DNA of 42,299 nt. Origin: a virus. Positions 31,343 through 40,876 of the stretch are shown here, piece by piece. Below the pieces are notes generated by a model. It ran no database searches and had not been told where the DNA came from. It saw nothing but the letters and a program-made list of their open reading frames with translations. Where the stretch lies: IMG/VR virus record IMGVR_UViG_3300010045_000003, positions 1 through 42,299 of that record, one strand, 5' to 3'. Numbering within the stretch: the first letter of the stretch is position 1; every line of letters starts with the position of its first letter. The position numbers and the translations under genes were made by a program.

Positions 31343-34313
31343 GATCGAGGTGAACGAGGGCGGCGACATGCTGCGCGCGCAGATCCGGCTGCCAGACAGA
31401 GCTGTCATCCGGATGCACCGACGCGGTCACCACATCCAGAAGGCGCATGGTCGCCGGATCGCACTCGCGGCCGACACCAGCCATCAGGCCGGAGGCATGA
31501 TCGCGCTGATGCCGACGGCGGCCGATGCGAAGCGTCTCGCCATGCAGGGCGGTGAGGCAGCGGCAGAGCTGCACTGCACGCTGTTCTTCCTCGGAGACGA
31601 CGGCGCAGTCTGGACCGAGGAACAACGCAACGAGCTGGAAGCGCTGATCCGCAGCCGTGCCGAGGAGCTGCCTCCGGTGAACGCGCGCGTGTTCGGCGCC
31701 GCGCACTGGAACGGTGACGGAGAGAAGCCCTCGTGGGTGTGGTCCGTCGGAGATGATCCCGAAGCGGGACTGGCGGACAGCTCCCTGAACGAGGCGCGCT
31801 ACCTTGCACAGGATGCACTGGAGTCTACTCACGAACGCCCGGAGATTCCGCAGCAGCACTCTCCATGGGTCGCGCACATCTGCGCAGCGTACAGCGATGA
31901 CCTCACCCTGGTCCGGGGACTGGAGAAGCGACTCGGTCCGGTCACCTTCGACCGGATCCGGCTCTCCTTCGGGGACGACGATCGGGACATCCCTCTCGAA
32001 GGGACGGCCGGCAGCCTCACCGCCGGCGGACTGCGCCGTGACGTTCTGCCGCATGAGGACGCAGTCGACTTCGCGGAACACAACCGGCAGTGGGAGGGCG
32101 CCGTCGACTCCACGGCCAATCAGCTGTCCGGTGTTCTGGCGCAGTGGCGTACGTCGCTCACGGACCAAGTCGCCGCACTGATCAACGATCCCGGTGACCT
32201 GTCCGCTCTCACGCTCGATGCTGCACCGGCTGTGGAGATCCTCGACAGCACCATGAGCGCACTTGCCATCCGAGCCGGCCAGGCACTCCAGCGTGAAGCG
32301 GAGAAGCAGGGCGTGGACGTCGGGCAGTGGTCTCTTCCGGATGATGTGATCACGGCGGCCGTGGGAGGCAAGAAACTGCTTCGCTCGGTCGCTCAGATGA
32401 CGTCTGATCTCATGGCGTCCAGCATGGTCCAGCGGGTACGCCGGACGGTCCTCGGACTGCTCACTCGGTCGGGAGAACCCCAGCAGATCGCGGACGAGAT
32501 CGGCCGTGTGCTCAGCGACGAACAGGCACAGCTGCTCAGGGGACCGGTCGGCACGGCCATGTCCACGGCGCAGACAGCGGGCCGACAGGCGGTCCTTGAG
32601 GCCGCCCCACCTGGGGAGTATTACGCCAGTGAGGTGCTCGACAAGAACACGTGCGGGCCATGTAAGGCGGTCGACGGTGAACAGTTCGGTGACCTGGAGC
32701 GCGCGATCAAGGCGTACCCCGTCATGGGCTACAAGGACTGCGTCGGATCGAAGTACGGGAACCCCTGCCGAGGGATGATCATCGCCCGGTGGCAGACCGA
32801 TGAGGACGAAGCACAAACCGCTTCAGCGGCTACCATGCGCGCAGATCACGCGTCGGAAGGAGACGCCACGATGACCACCGAAACCTTGAAGCAGGGCGAC
32901 CCGAACCAGGGGACGAAGAAGGACAAGAGGCTCAAGGAGAACCAGTACGGCGGCATGGAGAACGACTGCCCCGACGGCATGGAACCGGACCAGCAGACCG
33001 GCAAGTGCGTGGAGATGGCGGCCGGTGTCCAGACGCTGGAGGTACAGGGCCCGGCTCCCGAGGACATCGGCGGCGAGAACACGGCGCCGTGGCGCGGACC
33101 GCTCACGGTGGAAGGCATCGAGACCGGTGATGGCCGGGAGTTCGATGCCGAGTCCCTCACGTGGGCCGACCTTCCCCTCCCGCTCCGCTGGAATAAGGAG
33201 GACAGCCACGGCGGTGAGCCGCGCACCATCGCCGTCAACGTCGGACGCATCGACAAGATCTGGCGCGAGGACTCCGGCCTGATCATGGGCGAAGGACTCC
33301 TCGACCTGTCCGACGACGACGGCCGCAAGGTGCACGGCAAGATCAAGGGCAAGTTCCTCCGTGGTGTCTCGGTCGACGTCGACTCGGTCAAGGGCGCCGA
33401 CATGGAGATGGTCTGGCCAGACCAGCCGGACGGTGAGGGCGACGACCCGGATCCGTTCATGCAGATGTTCGCGGAACCGGAGAAGGTGGTGTTCCACAAG
33501 GGACGCATCCGCGCCGCGACCCTCGTCGACATCCCCGCATTCGCTGAGGCGTACATCGCTCTCCTCGATGAGGGCGGCGCCGTCGTCGCCGGCGGGGAGC
33601 CGATCGGCGCACTGCGCGCGGGACAGGCACCCCGGCACCGGTCCTTCGCCGTCGCCGTCCCCACCCGGGCGCCGGTCGACTGGTTCGCCAACCCGGATCT
33701 TTCCGTACCGACTGGGATCACGGTTACCGCCGACGGCCGGGTCTACGGGCACGCGGCCCTGTGGGGGACGTGCCACATCGGACAGGCCGGAGTCTGCGTC
33801 ACACCCCCGCAGGAGGACAGCCACCCGTACTTCATGACCGGCAACACCTGGACCGAGGACGGCGGATCAGTCTCCGTCGGACAGATCACCGTCGGCACCA
33901 GGCACGCCCCGCTGACGGCCGGACACCGCGCGGCCTCCGACCACTACGACAACACCGGCGCCGCAGTCGCGGATGTTTCTGTCGGGAACGACGCGCATGG
34001 GATATGGGTCGCCGGCTCGATCCGGCCCGGCGCTTCCGCCGAGCGGGTGCACGAACTCCGGGCGGCCGGACAGGTGTCGGGTGACTGGCGACGCATCGGC
34101 GGCCAGCTCCGCCTGGTCGGACTCCTGGCGGTCAACGTCCCTGGCTTTCCGGTGCCCAAGCTGGGGACCGCGCTGTCAGGCGGCCAGCAGTTGGCGCTGG
34201 TCGCGGCAGGGATGCCCAACCTGACGGAGCAGCTGACGGAAGACGAGCTGGACCAGATGGCCTACCGTAGGATCATGCTCAAGCTGAACGAACGAGTGCA
34301 CGGAAAGGGTTGA
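31335..34313 (+). CDS. 2H phosphoesterase / MuF-like head protein / prohead protease fusion
   Basis: 992 aa, GTG at 31335. Residues about 45-235: 2H phosphoesterase-like, with HCTLFFLGDD (His80, Thr82) and SPWVAHICAAYSDD (His181; Cys183 in place of the second Ser/Thr). Residues about 240-500: MuF-like, a long helix bundle then CGPC (440-443), GYKDCVGSKYGNPCRGM. From about 513: a protease-like domain (WADLPLPLRWNKEDSHGG, KGKFLRGVSVDVDSV), as in fused MuF/maturation proteases. At 32871 an in-frame ATG follows AAGGAG, so the protease may also be made separately. Roles: head morphogenesis, capsid maturation, and possibly RNA or cyclic-nucleotide cleavage. Confidence 0.75.
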   Translation: MPEIEVNEGGDMLRAQIRLPDRAVIRMHRRGHHIQKAHGRRIALAADTSHQAGGMIALMPTAADAKRLAMQGGEAAAELHCTLFFLGDDGAVWTEEQRNELEALIRSRAEELPPVNARVFGAAHWNGDGEKPSWVWSVGDDPEAGLADSSLNEARYLAQDALESTHERPEIPQQHSPWVAHICAAYSDDLTLVRGLEKRLGPVTFDRIRLSFGDDDRDIPLEGTAGSLTAGGLRRDVLPHEDAVDFAEHNRQWEGAVDSTANQLSGVLAQWRTSLTDQVAALINDPGDLSALTLDAAPAVEILDSTMSALAIRAGQALQREAEKQGVDVGQWSLPDDVITAAVGGKKLLRSVAQMTSDLMASSMVQRVRRTVLGLLTRSGEPQQIADEIGRVLSDEQAQLLRGPVGTAMSTAQTAGRQAVLEAAPPGEYYASEVLDKNTCGPCKAVDGEQFGDLERAIKAYPVMGYKDCVGSKYGNPCRGMIIARWQTDEDEAQTASAATMRADHASEGDATMTTETLKQGDPNQGTKKDKRLKENQYGGMENDCPDGMEPDQQTGKCVEMAAGVQTLEVQGPAPEDIGGENTAPWRGPLTVEGIETGDGREFDAESLTWADLPLPLRWNKEDSHGGEPRTIAVNVGRIDKIWREDSGLIMGEGLLDLSDDDGRKVHGKIKGKFLRGVSVDVDSVKGADMEMVWPDQPDGEGDDPDPFMQMFAEPEKVVFHKGRIRAATLVDIPAFAEAYIALLDEGGAVVAGGEPIGALRAGQAPRHRSFAVAVPTRAPVDWFANPDLSVPTGITVTADGRVYGHAALWGTCHIGQAGVCVTPPQEDSHPYFMTGNTWTEDGGSVSVGQITVGTRHAPLTAGHRAASDHYDNTGAAVADVSVGNDAHGIWVAGSIRPGASAERVHELRAAGQVSGDWRRIGGQLRLVGLLAVNVPGFPVPKLGTALSGGQQLALVAAGMPNLTEQLTEDELDQMAYRRIMLKLNERVHGKG

Positions 34314-34318
34314 TCACC

Positions 34319-34408
34319 ATGCGTCTGATCGTGGAACTGAGTTGCGGATGCAACCAGCCCGCACCGCCTCCGCCTCCCCCGCAGCCCGTCGGTGGCGGGC
34401 AGAGTTAA
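34319..34408 (+). CDS. Tiny Cys/Pro-rich protein (29 aa)
   Basis: ATG at 34319 with AAGGG about ten bases upstream. Reads VELSCGCNQPAP, a run of six prolines, and a Gly-rich end. Small like many actinophage head-region peptides. Expression is plausible but unproven. Confidence 0.4.
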   Translation: MRLIVELSCGCNQPAPPPPPPQPVGGGQS

Positions 34409-34425
34409 CCGCTGACCTGCGGATT

Positions 34426-34482
34426 AACCGGATTGACTTAGGATAATGGTCCTTTGTCGATCCGGTTTTCCATTGCTATCCT
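34426..34482 (+). promoter_or_regulatory. Promoter and inverted repeat before major capsid gene
   Basis: TTGTCG (34454-34459), 17-bp spacer, TATCCT (34477-34482): the best-spaced promoter in the window. AACCGGAT (34426-34433) and ATCCGGTT (34460-34467) form an inverted repeat around and into it, a possible operator or hairpin. It would give extra capsid expression. Confidence 0.5.
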
Positions 34483-34526
34483 GCGGCTGACGAAGCGATC
34501 ATCGGCCATGCCCTCGGAGGTCTGCT

Positions 34527-36308
34527 GTGCCGGAACCGGAGCTTTTCACCGCACCCGCCGACCTGAAGCTGGTCGGTGACAGCGATCTCTCCCAGCTGGA
34601 GTCGGAAGCGGTCAGCGAGTACGACAGGGTCAACGGCCTGACGGCTCTGACCTCGGATCACACCGAGTACGCGGAACGCCTCGTGGGCGACCTGGACCGG
34701 ATCCGTGCAGAACTCCGGGTCCGCACGACACGCGCCGAACAGGCGACTCTCCTCGCGCAGCAGGAGACCGAGCGCAAGATGTCCGCCCTCCGCGAGCGTG
34801 TCCACGGTCCCGACGGCGGCACGGCGCCCGTGAGGGCGACGACCACGGAGGGCGTCATCGACCTCGGTGCTCTCACCCAAGCGACGGCGCAGGGTGTCGC
34901 TCTCGCTCTGTTCGGTGACGACCCCGTCAAGCTGGAGCAGGCGAAGACCCGCTTCGCGTCTCTGTCCGCCACCCAGCGCAGGGCGCCGGACCCGAAGGTT
35001 CAGGAGCGTTCGGTGAACGCGGTCACCGCGTCCGTCGACATCCCCGGCGTGGCGACCGGTCAGGAACTCCCGTCGCTGGAATCCCTCGGTCATGCCTTCC
35101 AGGCGAAGGCCAAGGCGATCCCGATCACATCGGCCGGACGGGGAGCGTCGCGCCACCTGGTGGCCAGTGTCCGCAACCAGTTCGAGCACACCATCGACGA
35201 CCGCACCAGTGCGGCCGACGTCGAGCGGCTGTGGCACTCGATGCTGGACCAGAAGCAGAACGCGGAAGCCCTCGTGGCCGGTGGTGGCTGGTGTTCGCCG
35301 TCGCAGATCAACTACGACTTCTTCAACATCGCCGGTACCCCGAAGGTGATCGACCTTCCCACGGTCGGTGTCTCGCGCGGCGGTATCCGCTTCCCGGTCT
35401 CCCCCGCGATCGGTGACGTGTTCTTCCAGAACGCCGGCTCCAGCCCCGCATCCGGCATGGGCGGATTCGCTTACGCCTTCGGCAACGGCACCGACCCGTG
35501 GCTGTGGACCGAGTCGGACGACGCGCTCACCGTCACCGGCTCGATCAACAAGCCGACCCTACGGGTCCCCTGCCCGACGTTCTCCGAAGCCCGGCTGGAG
35601 TGCTACGGCATCAGCCTGACGGCGGGCAACCTCACGGACGACGCGTACCCGGAGGCCACGCAGAACTTCATCAAGCTCCTGCGTGCCGCGTATGCACACG
35701 CGATCAACGCCCGTCTGATCGCGCTCATGGTCGCCGCGTCCGAAGCGGCCGTCAACATCGGCACCGCAGCGAACGCCGCTGTCCCGCAGCTGGTCAACGC
35801 TGCGGCCCTGGCGGCGACCGACTACCGCAACCGCTTCGCCATGGACGAGGATGCGATCCTCGAAGCGGTCTATCCGTACTGGACCCTGGAGGCCATGCGG
35901 TCGGACCTCGGGTACCGGCCGGGCATCGACAGTCCTGCGCTCCTGTCCGTGGTCGATGCGCAGATCATCAGCCTCTTCACATCGCGCAACGTCCGTCCGC
36001 AGTTCGTCTCGGACTACCAGGTGCGCGCGACCGGTCTTCCCGGTGTGTCCACCAACAACCTGGCCGCATGGCCGGTGGCGGTCACGTTCATGCTGTACGC
36101 GGCCGGAACGTTCATGCACGGCACCGGTCTCCAGCTGGACCTCGGTGTCATCCGGGACTCGGTGCTCAACGCGGAGAACGACTTCACCGCCCTGTGGGCG
36201 GAGGAGTGCCACCTGATCGCCAAGGTAGGACATCAGTCGCGCCAGTACACCGTGGCCTTCAACGTCGGCGGCAATCTCGCCGTCGGTGTGACCGGTCCGA
36301 AGGTCTGA
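34527..36308 (+). CDS. Major capsid protein with N-terminal scaffolding-like domain
   Basis: 593 aa, GTG at 34527 seven bases after GGAGG. Residues about 20-110 form a charged coiled coil (ELRVRTTRAEQATLLAQQ), like the HK97 delta/scaffold domain that is removed on maturation. The rest is capsid-like: FNIAGTPKVIDLPTVGVSRGG... at about 270 (run over 20 residues), VSPAIGDVFFQNAG, and WPVAVTFMLYAAGTFMH. The protease in the preceding gene would cut it. Strong upstream promoter and position right after the protease support the call. Confidence 0.8.
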   Translation: MPEPELFTAPADLKLVGDSDLSQLESEAVSEYDRVNGLTALTSDHTEYAERLVGDLDRIRAELRVRTTRAEQATLLAQQETERKMSALRERVHGPDGGTAPVRATTTEGVIDLGALTQATAQGVALALFGDDPVKLEQAKTRFASLSATQRRAPDPKVQERSVNAVTASVDIPGVATGQELPSLESLGHAFQAKAKAIPITSAGRGASRHLVASVRNQFEHTIDDRTSAADVERLWHSMLDQKQNAEALVAGGGWCSPSQINYDFFNIAGTPKVIDLPTVGVSRGGIRFPVSPAIGDVFFQNAGSSPASGMGGFAYAFGNGTDPWLWTESDDALTVTGSINKPTLRVPCPTFSEARLECYGISLTAGNLTDDAYPEATQNFIKLLRAAYAHAINARLIALMVAASEAAVNIGTAANAAVPQLVNAAALAATDYRNRFAMDEDAILEAVYPYWTLEAMRSDLGYRPGIDSPALLSVVDAQIISLFTSRNVRPQFVSDYQVRATGLPGVSTNNLAAWPVAVTFMLYAAGTFMHGTGLQLDLGVIRDSVLNAENDFTALWAEECHLIAKVGHQSRQYTVAFNVGGNLAVGVTGPKV

Positions 36309-36348
36309 TCCTCTTCCCGATCAACTGGTTGCGAAGGGAGCCTGATCC

Positions 36349-37239
36349 GTGGCCGGACCGCGTTACATCCTCAGCAGCAGCCCAGCCTTCGAGCCGCTCC
36401 CCCACGGGCTGTGGGATGTCGCAGAGAAGCCCTCTGTCGAAGGGCCGCACTGGCAGAACGGCGTCACGTGGGAGGAGCACTGCGACGCCGGTGCGACCAC
36501 GTACGACGAGTGCATCGCGGTGACCGGTGTCGGGGCGCAGGCACCCCCGGCTCCGGCCTCGAAGACCGACAACGTCACGCAGGCCTACCGGGGAGCAACA
36601 CCGTTCACGGTGTTCACCGAGTACACGTGCGCTCCTATCGGCAACGAAGGGGTCCAGGCGTTCGCGGAGGAAGCGCTCCTGAAGGTGGAAGCGTGGCAGG
36701 CCGAGCGCGCGTTCTGGACCGGCACCGCCGGCAACCAGAACACGGTGTGGCCACACCTTGCCGAAGACACCTCCCTGAGTGACCCGCAGGGCATCGTGCT
36801 CCAGAATGCCGCGTCCCAGCTCGTTACCGGCGGAGGCGACATCGCGCACACCCTGGGTGTGCTGGAAGCCGGTCTCGCTGACTGCTACCACGGGAAGGGT
36901 GTCATCCACGTTCCGATGGTCGCTCTCCCCACACTGACCGCTGAGTCTCTCGTCAAAGACGAGGGCGGCACTCTGGTGACAGCGGCGGGGAACAAGGTCA
37001 TCGCTGGGAGCGGGTATACCGGGTCGTCACCGGCCGGCGTGGCAGCTGCTGCTGGGACAGCGTGGATCTACGCCACCGGACCAGTGTTCGCCTTCCGGGG
37101 TAACGTCCGCGCGACACCCCTCTCCGAGTCGTTCGACCGGGCGGAGAACACCGTCCACATGCTGGCTGAACGTACCTATGTGATCGCATACGAGTGCTGC
37201 CTCCTGGCGACCCTCGTCACGCTCGGCGTACCCACGTAA
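36349..37239 (+). CDS. Putative structural protein (296 aa)
   Basis: GTG at 36349 after GAAGGGAG. Starts VAGPRYILSSSPAFEPL. Contains AYRGATPFTVFTEYTCAPIG and a long alternating region (GTAWIYATGPVFAFRGNV). It lies directly after the capsid gene. It resembles capsid-associated proteins of actinophages (a minor capsid or decoration protein), but no sequence motif proves this. Confidence 0.55.
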   Translation: MAGPRYILSSSPAFEPLPHGLWDVAEKPSVEGPHWQNGVTWEEHCDAGATTYDECIAVTGVGAQAPPAPASKTDNVTQAYRGATPFTVFTEYTCAPIGNEGVQAFAEEALLKVEAWQAERAFWTGTAGNQNTVWPHLAEDTSLSDPQGIVLQNAASQLVTGGGDIAHTLGVLEAGLADCYHGKGVIHVPMVALPTLTAESLVKDEGGTLVTAAGNKVIAGSGYTGSSPAGVAAAAGTAWIYATGPVFAFRGNVRATPLSESFDRAENTVHMLAERTYVIAYECCLLATLVTLGVPT

Positions 37240-37249
37240 GGGGTGAACA

Positions 37250-37948
37250 GTGGTAGCAACGGTTTCCCAGTGCGCAACCCCGATCAAGGGAACGCACATG
37301 CGGGTTGTCCGGATCGACGCCTGTGGACTTCCGGTGACCGGCTCGGGATCCATGGTCATCGTGTCCAAGGGCTTCGTCCAGGTGCAGAACGAGCCGCAGT
37401 ACGAGGACGGCGAAGAGTTCTTCGAGAGGACCGCCGACGGCACCGTCTGCGTGAACCAGAAGGACGACCCGGTCCTCAAGCGGTTCCAGACCACGATCGA
37501 CTTCTGCGAGGTCAACACCACGATGTTCGCGTTCATCGCGAGCGCCCGTGAGCTGACGGCCTCAGCGGCAGGAGTCACCGGATTCGGCTTCGCGTTCGCG
37601 GAGGGCTCTCCCTCCAACCGGTACTCCCTGGAGATCTGGCAGAAGGTGGCCGGCTCCGGCGCGTGTGACGCCTCTGGCGCGCAGCGGTACGTCTACAACG
37701 CATGGCCCAACCTGGGTGCCAGCAAGATCGGTTCGTACACCATCGAGAACGGCCGGTCCACGTTCCAGGTCGTCAGCGAGTCACAGGCGGGATCGACCAC
37801 GGCCACCACGGGCTGGCTCAATGGGCCGGGATCCGGAACAAGCTGGCTTCCCACCGGGGAGACGCTCGGGGTCGGAGAGCACTGGCTGTGGAACGTCACC
37901 ACCACGGCTCCGCCGACAGCGGCCTGTAACCCGACGACCCTCACGTGA
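37250..37948 (+). CDS. Putative structural protein, capsid or tail-tube-like (232 aa)
   Basis: GTG at 37250 after AAGGGG. Starts VVATVSQCATPIKGTHM? the first residues read VATVSQCATPIKGTHMRVV. Beta-rich (VSKGFVQVQNEPQYEDGEEF, TTMFAFIASARELTAS), ends TTAPPTAACNPTTLT. Such beta-rich proteins can be tail tube or head decoration proteins. Position before the adaptor genes favours a head-associated role. Uncertain. Confidence 0.5.
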   Translation: MVATVSQCATPIKGTHMRVVRIDACGLPVTGSGSMVIVSKGFVQVQNEPQYEDGEEFFERTADGTVCVNQKDDPVLKRFQTTIDFCEVNTTMFAFIASARELTASAAGVTGFGFAFAEGSPSNRYSLEIWQKVAGSGACDASGAQRYVYNAWPNLGASKIGSYTIENGRSTFQVVSESQAGSTTATTGWLNGPGSGTSWLPTGETLGVGEHWLWNVTTTAPPTAACNPTTLT

Positions 37949-38241
37949 TCCTTGCTGGAGAGCAGCACTGGGGCTGCCCCAACTGTCCGGCCACGGCCGT
38001 GACAGTGGGACAGCCCAACCGGCTGCACACCTGTCCGGGACTACGGGGGCTGATTGCCCCCCTGGTCCTGGACGGTGTGCGCTGCACGGTCGTGGCAGAG
38101 GAACGACAGGACTACGTCGGCCGGGAGAACGTCCGGTACGACAACGAGGGACGAGCGGTCATGGCGGTCCGCACCATACGGGACGACGGAGAAGACTTGC
38201 TGGTACTCGCCCCGACGGCCAACGTGAGGGTAGGGCACTGA
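37945..38241 (+). CDS. Zinc-ribbon hypothetical protein in head operon (98 aa)
   Basis: GTG at 37945 (GTGA overlap). WGCPNCPATAVT and HTCPGLRG give a Cys-x2-Cys and a further Cys/His. The C-terminus is beta-rich (RAVMAVRTIRDDGEDLLVL). Similar proteins occur in actinophage head clusters without known role. Confidence 0.6.
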   Translation: MILAGEQHWGCPNCPATAVTVGQPNRLHTCPGLRGLIAPLVLDGVRCTVVAEERQDYVGRENVRYDNEGRAVMAVRTIRDDGEDLLVLAPTANVRVGH

Positions 38242-38244
38242 GTC

Positions 38245-38727
38245 ATGGCCTGGACCGACAGCCGCGTGTTCCGGGAGTGGGTCGCCGGTCCGATGATGCA
38301 GGCGTCCGGGACGGGCTATACCGGTCTGGACAGTGACACAGTCAAAGCTGCGCTCTTCAACAACACCGTGATCCCGGACCGGGACGCGGCGGTCGCATCC
38401 ACGGGACTCAACACCGGTGTCTGGACCCCGGCCAATCAGGTCACTGACGCCACCAACTGGCAGTCCGGTGGCCGGACGCTCGCCTCCAAGACCTTCACCA
38501 CGCCTTCGTCCGGACTGGCGGTGTTTGACGCGGCCGACCTCTCCGGCGGAGGAACCGTGACGATCACCAACGCGTACGGGTGCCTGGTGTATGACGACTC
38601 GATCAGCGGCGGAACCGTGGTGGACCAGGGTGTGTGTTTCAACTACTTCGGGGGCGCTCAATCGGTCGTCGCAGGTTCGTTCACCATCGTCTGGAACTCC
38701 GACGGAATCATGAAGATCACGACCTGA
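38245..38727 (+). CDS. Putative minor structural protein (160 aa)
   Basis: Starts MAWTDSRVFREWVAGPM. Ser/Thr/Gly-rich beta pattern (VKAALFNNTVIPD, GTVTITNAYGCLVYDD, SFTIVWNSDGIMKI). The layout resembles phage decoration or fibre-associated beta-sandwich proteins. It precedes the beta-helix gene and may bind it. No enzymatic motif. Confidence 0.5.
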   Translation: MAWTDSRVFREWVAGPMMQASGTGYTGLDSDTVKAALFNNTVIPDRDAAVASTGLNTGVWTPANQVTDATNWQSGGRTLASKTFTTPSSGLAVFDAADLSGGGTVTITNAYGCLVYDDSISGGTVVDQGVCFNYFGGAQSVVAGSFTIVWNSDGIMKITT

Positions 38728-38739
38728 CCGAGGTGTTCC

Positions 38740-40866
38740 ATGCCGATCCCCGCAGGTGTCGAGACCGTCACGCTGACCGACGGAGGCGTTTCCGTTGTCG
38801 CTCCGGACGGCACTGTCCTGAATGGCTACCTCACCGTGACCGGGGTCGACCTCGGAACCGTGAGTGAGGACGATCTTGTCTTTGGCGGGTACGCCCGGCG
38901 CCCGGTGGTTGACGGACGGTTCAATGCTCTGGTGCTGATCGCTTCCGACGCGACTGGCATCGACCCCACGGGCGCCACGTACATGATCAAGTTCACACCG
39001 CTCGCAGGAAGTGGAGGCGCCACTTGGACCCGCTACCTGCTGCTGCCGAAGGCGTCGCCCACGGTCAAGCTCGCGGACGTCCTGCTTCCGGACCCGGTGA
39101 CCGGTTCCTACAGTGTCCTGGTGAACCCCTCCGGACTTCTGGCTCAGAGTGCCAACCTGTCTGATCTGGACGACCCTGCTGAGGCGCGCGACAACCTAGA
39201 GCTGGGGAACTCCGCAGTCCGGGATGTCGGGACGACAGCGGGCACGGTGGCCGCCGGCGACGACTCCCGCTTCACGGCCGCTGCTGAGTGGGTGTTCGAT
39301 GTCACGGAGTACGGCGCCGTGGGGGACGCGCGCGTGGTGGGCGATGGTGCCATGGGGTCCGGAACGGCCGTACTCACCAGCGCGACCGCCAACTGGCCGA
39401 TTGACATCGCGGGAAAGTCGATCTCGGTCAAGGGCGCCGGCCCGGCCGGGATCACCACACTGGTCACCACCGTGGCCAGTCGGCAGAGCGCCACGCAGAT
39501 CACCCTCAGTGCGGCGAACGCCTCCGGAGGGGCCCTCGCCAACGCTGTAGTCTTCTGGGGCACCGACGACACCACCTCGATCCAGGCGGCCGTGGACGCG
39601 GCGGAGGCGTACCTGAACTCGGGACACACGTACGCGAAGGTGTACATCCCGCCTCGGGGACACATCATCGCCGGACCGCTGAACAACACCAAATCGGGCA
39701 ACGGCCAGATCGTCTTCGGGATTTACGCGGCGACCGGTGTGAAGAAGATCCTGGAATTCGCGTCCGACAACACCGGAGCGGCGGCCGTCCGGCACTGGCA
39801 GCAGCTGGTTCCGCAGTACGGGGGCGCGTGCCTCATCTCGTTTGGGATGTACGCGTCCACGGTGGCGCAGACCGCCAACATCAACGCGGACGGGAATCCG
39901 GGCGTCATCTCGGGACCGAACGAAGGCTTCGGCTACGGGGCCGCAGCCCTGTTCAGCAACGTGATGCCGGTGCTGACCAACATCAGCTTCCTCACCGCGC
40001 ACAGCTCCTTCGGGCTCACCTACGGGGCCGCCAACTTCTACGGCTGCGCCAACTCCCACATCACCAACTTCTCCACCAGCACAACGGGCATCGTAGCGAT
40101 CGGCAGCGACTATTCCTCTCCGGGCACCTTCGGCACCGGACTCTCCGTCGGTCTGCTGCTCCCTGCTCCGGGCAACAATCACCACGTCGTCTGTGACAAC
40201 GTGTCCATCCAGGGCGGGTACACCTATGCGATGTTCTGCACAGAACACGCCCTGGTCAAGCGATACATGGCCCTGTACTGCTGGGCTGGACTGGTCGCGG
40301 TCGGCAACTACTTCGGATCGGTCGGCAGTGTCCATGCCATGCGGATCCTCGCTGCTGGTATCGAGGCATGTGTCACCGAGGTGTACATCCTGGGTGTGGG
40401 TAGCGGAGGCGTTGGACCGATCCTCCACGTGGACGAGCTGAGCACCGAGTCCTCCACCCCCAACATCGGCGGGCAGGCGTCGCACATGGCCGCTGCCCGG
40501 GGTTGGGTCGTGTGGACGGGCCTGTTCACCGAGAGCGGGTTGACCCATGACAACCCGACCGGGATCGTTTCTTCCGACGGTCAGACCGCTAGTGATGTCC
40601 GGACCGTCACGGGAGCTGTCACGGTCCGGCCGATCGACAGGGTCCTCAAAGCGAATGCGGCCGGAGGCGTCGTTACGGTCAACCTGCCGTCGGCCGCTCC
40701 CAACCTCGTCACGTACACGGTCATCAAGTCCGATGCCACCGGCAACACGGTGACGATCGACCCGGCCGGGACAGAGACCGTCAACGGCGCAGCCACACGC
40801 GTCCTGTCCTCGCAGTGGGAGACTGTGACTCTCAAGTCCGACGGGTCCAACTGGATCGCTGTCTAG
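38740..40866 (+). CDS. Right-handed beta-helix (pectate-lyase-like) receptor-binding or fibre protein
   Basis: 708 aa. After an N-terminal module (residues about 1-150), WVFDVTEYGAVGDARVVG marks the usual start of pectate-lyase-fold tailspikes, followed by DDTTSIQAAVDAAEAYL. Long repetitive strand runs (AALFSNVMPVLTNISFL, ANFYGCANSHITNFST) fit a parallel beta-helix. The last part (VRPIDRVLKANAAGG, VTVNLPSAA) looks like a C-terminal trimerising/beta domain. It could bind or cut host surface polymers. It lies between capsid and head-tail adaptor genes, not after tail genes, so a head fibre is possible. Confidence 0.7.
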   Translation: MPIPAGVETVTLTDGGVSVVAPDGTVLNGYLTVTGVDLGTVSEDDLVFGGYARRPVVDGRFNALVLIASDATGIDPTGATYMIKFTPLAGSGGATWTRYLLLPKASPTVKLADVLLPDPVTGSYSVLVNPSGLLAQSANLSDLDDPAEARDNLELGNSAVRDVGTTAGTVAAGDDSRFTAAAEWVFDVTEYGAVGDARVVGDGAMGSGTAVLTSATANWPIDIAGKSISVKGAGPAGITTLVTTVASRQSATQITLSAANASGGALANAVVFWGTDDTTSIQAAVDAAEAYLNSGHTYAKVYIPPRGHIIAGPLNNTKSGNGQIVFGIYAATGVKKILEFASDNTGAAAVRHWQQLVPQYGGACLISFGMYASTVAQTANINADGNPGVISGPNEGFGYGAAALFSNVMPVLTNISFLTAHSSFGLTYGAANFYGCANSHITNFSTSTTGIVAIGSDYSSPGTFGTGLSVGLLLPAPGNNHHVVCDNVSIQGGYTYAMFCTEHALVKRYMALYCWAGLVAVGNYFGSVGSVHAMRILAAGIEACVTEVYILGVGSGGVGPILHVDELSTESSTPNIGGQASHMAAARGWVVWTGLFTESGLTHDNPTGIVSSDGQTASDVRTVTGAVTVRPIDRVLKANAAGGVVTVNLPSAAPNLVTYTVIKSDATGNTVTIDPAGTETVNGAATRVLSSQWETVTLKSDGSNWIAV

Positions 40867-40876
40867 GAGGATCCCG

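Noticed and set aside
31311-32816. 501-residue leftward frame
   Set aside because: Lies opposite the MuF fusion and has no recognisable domain.
35498-36523. 341-residue rightward frame over the capsid gene
   Set aside because: Arg/Pro/His-rich alternative frame of the capsid gene with no motifs.
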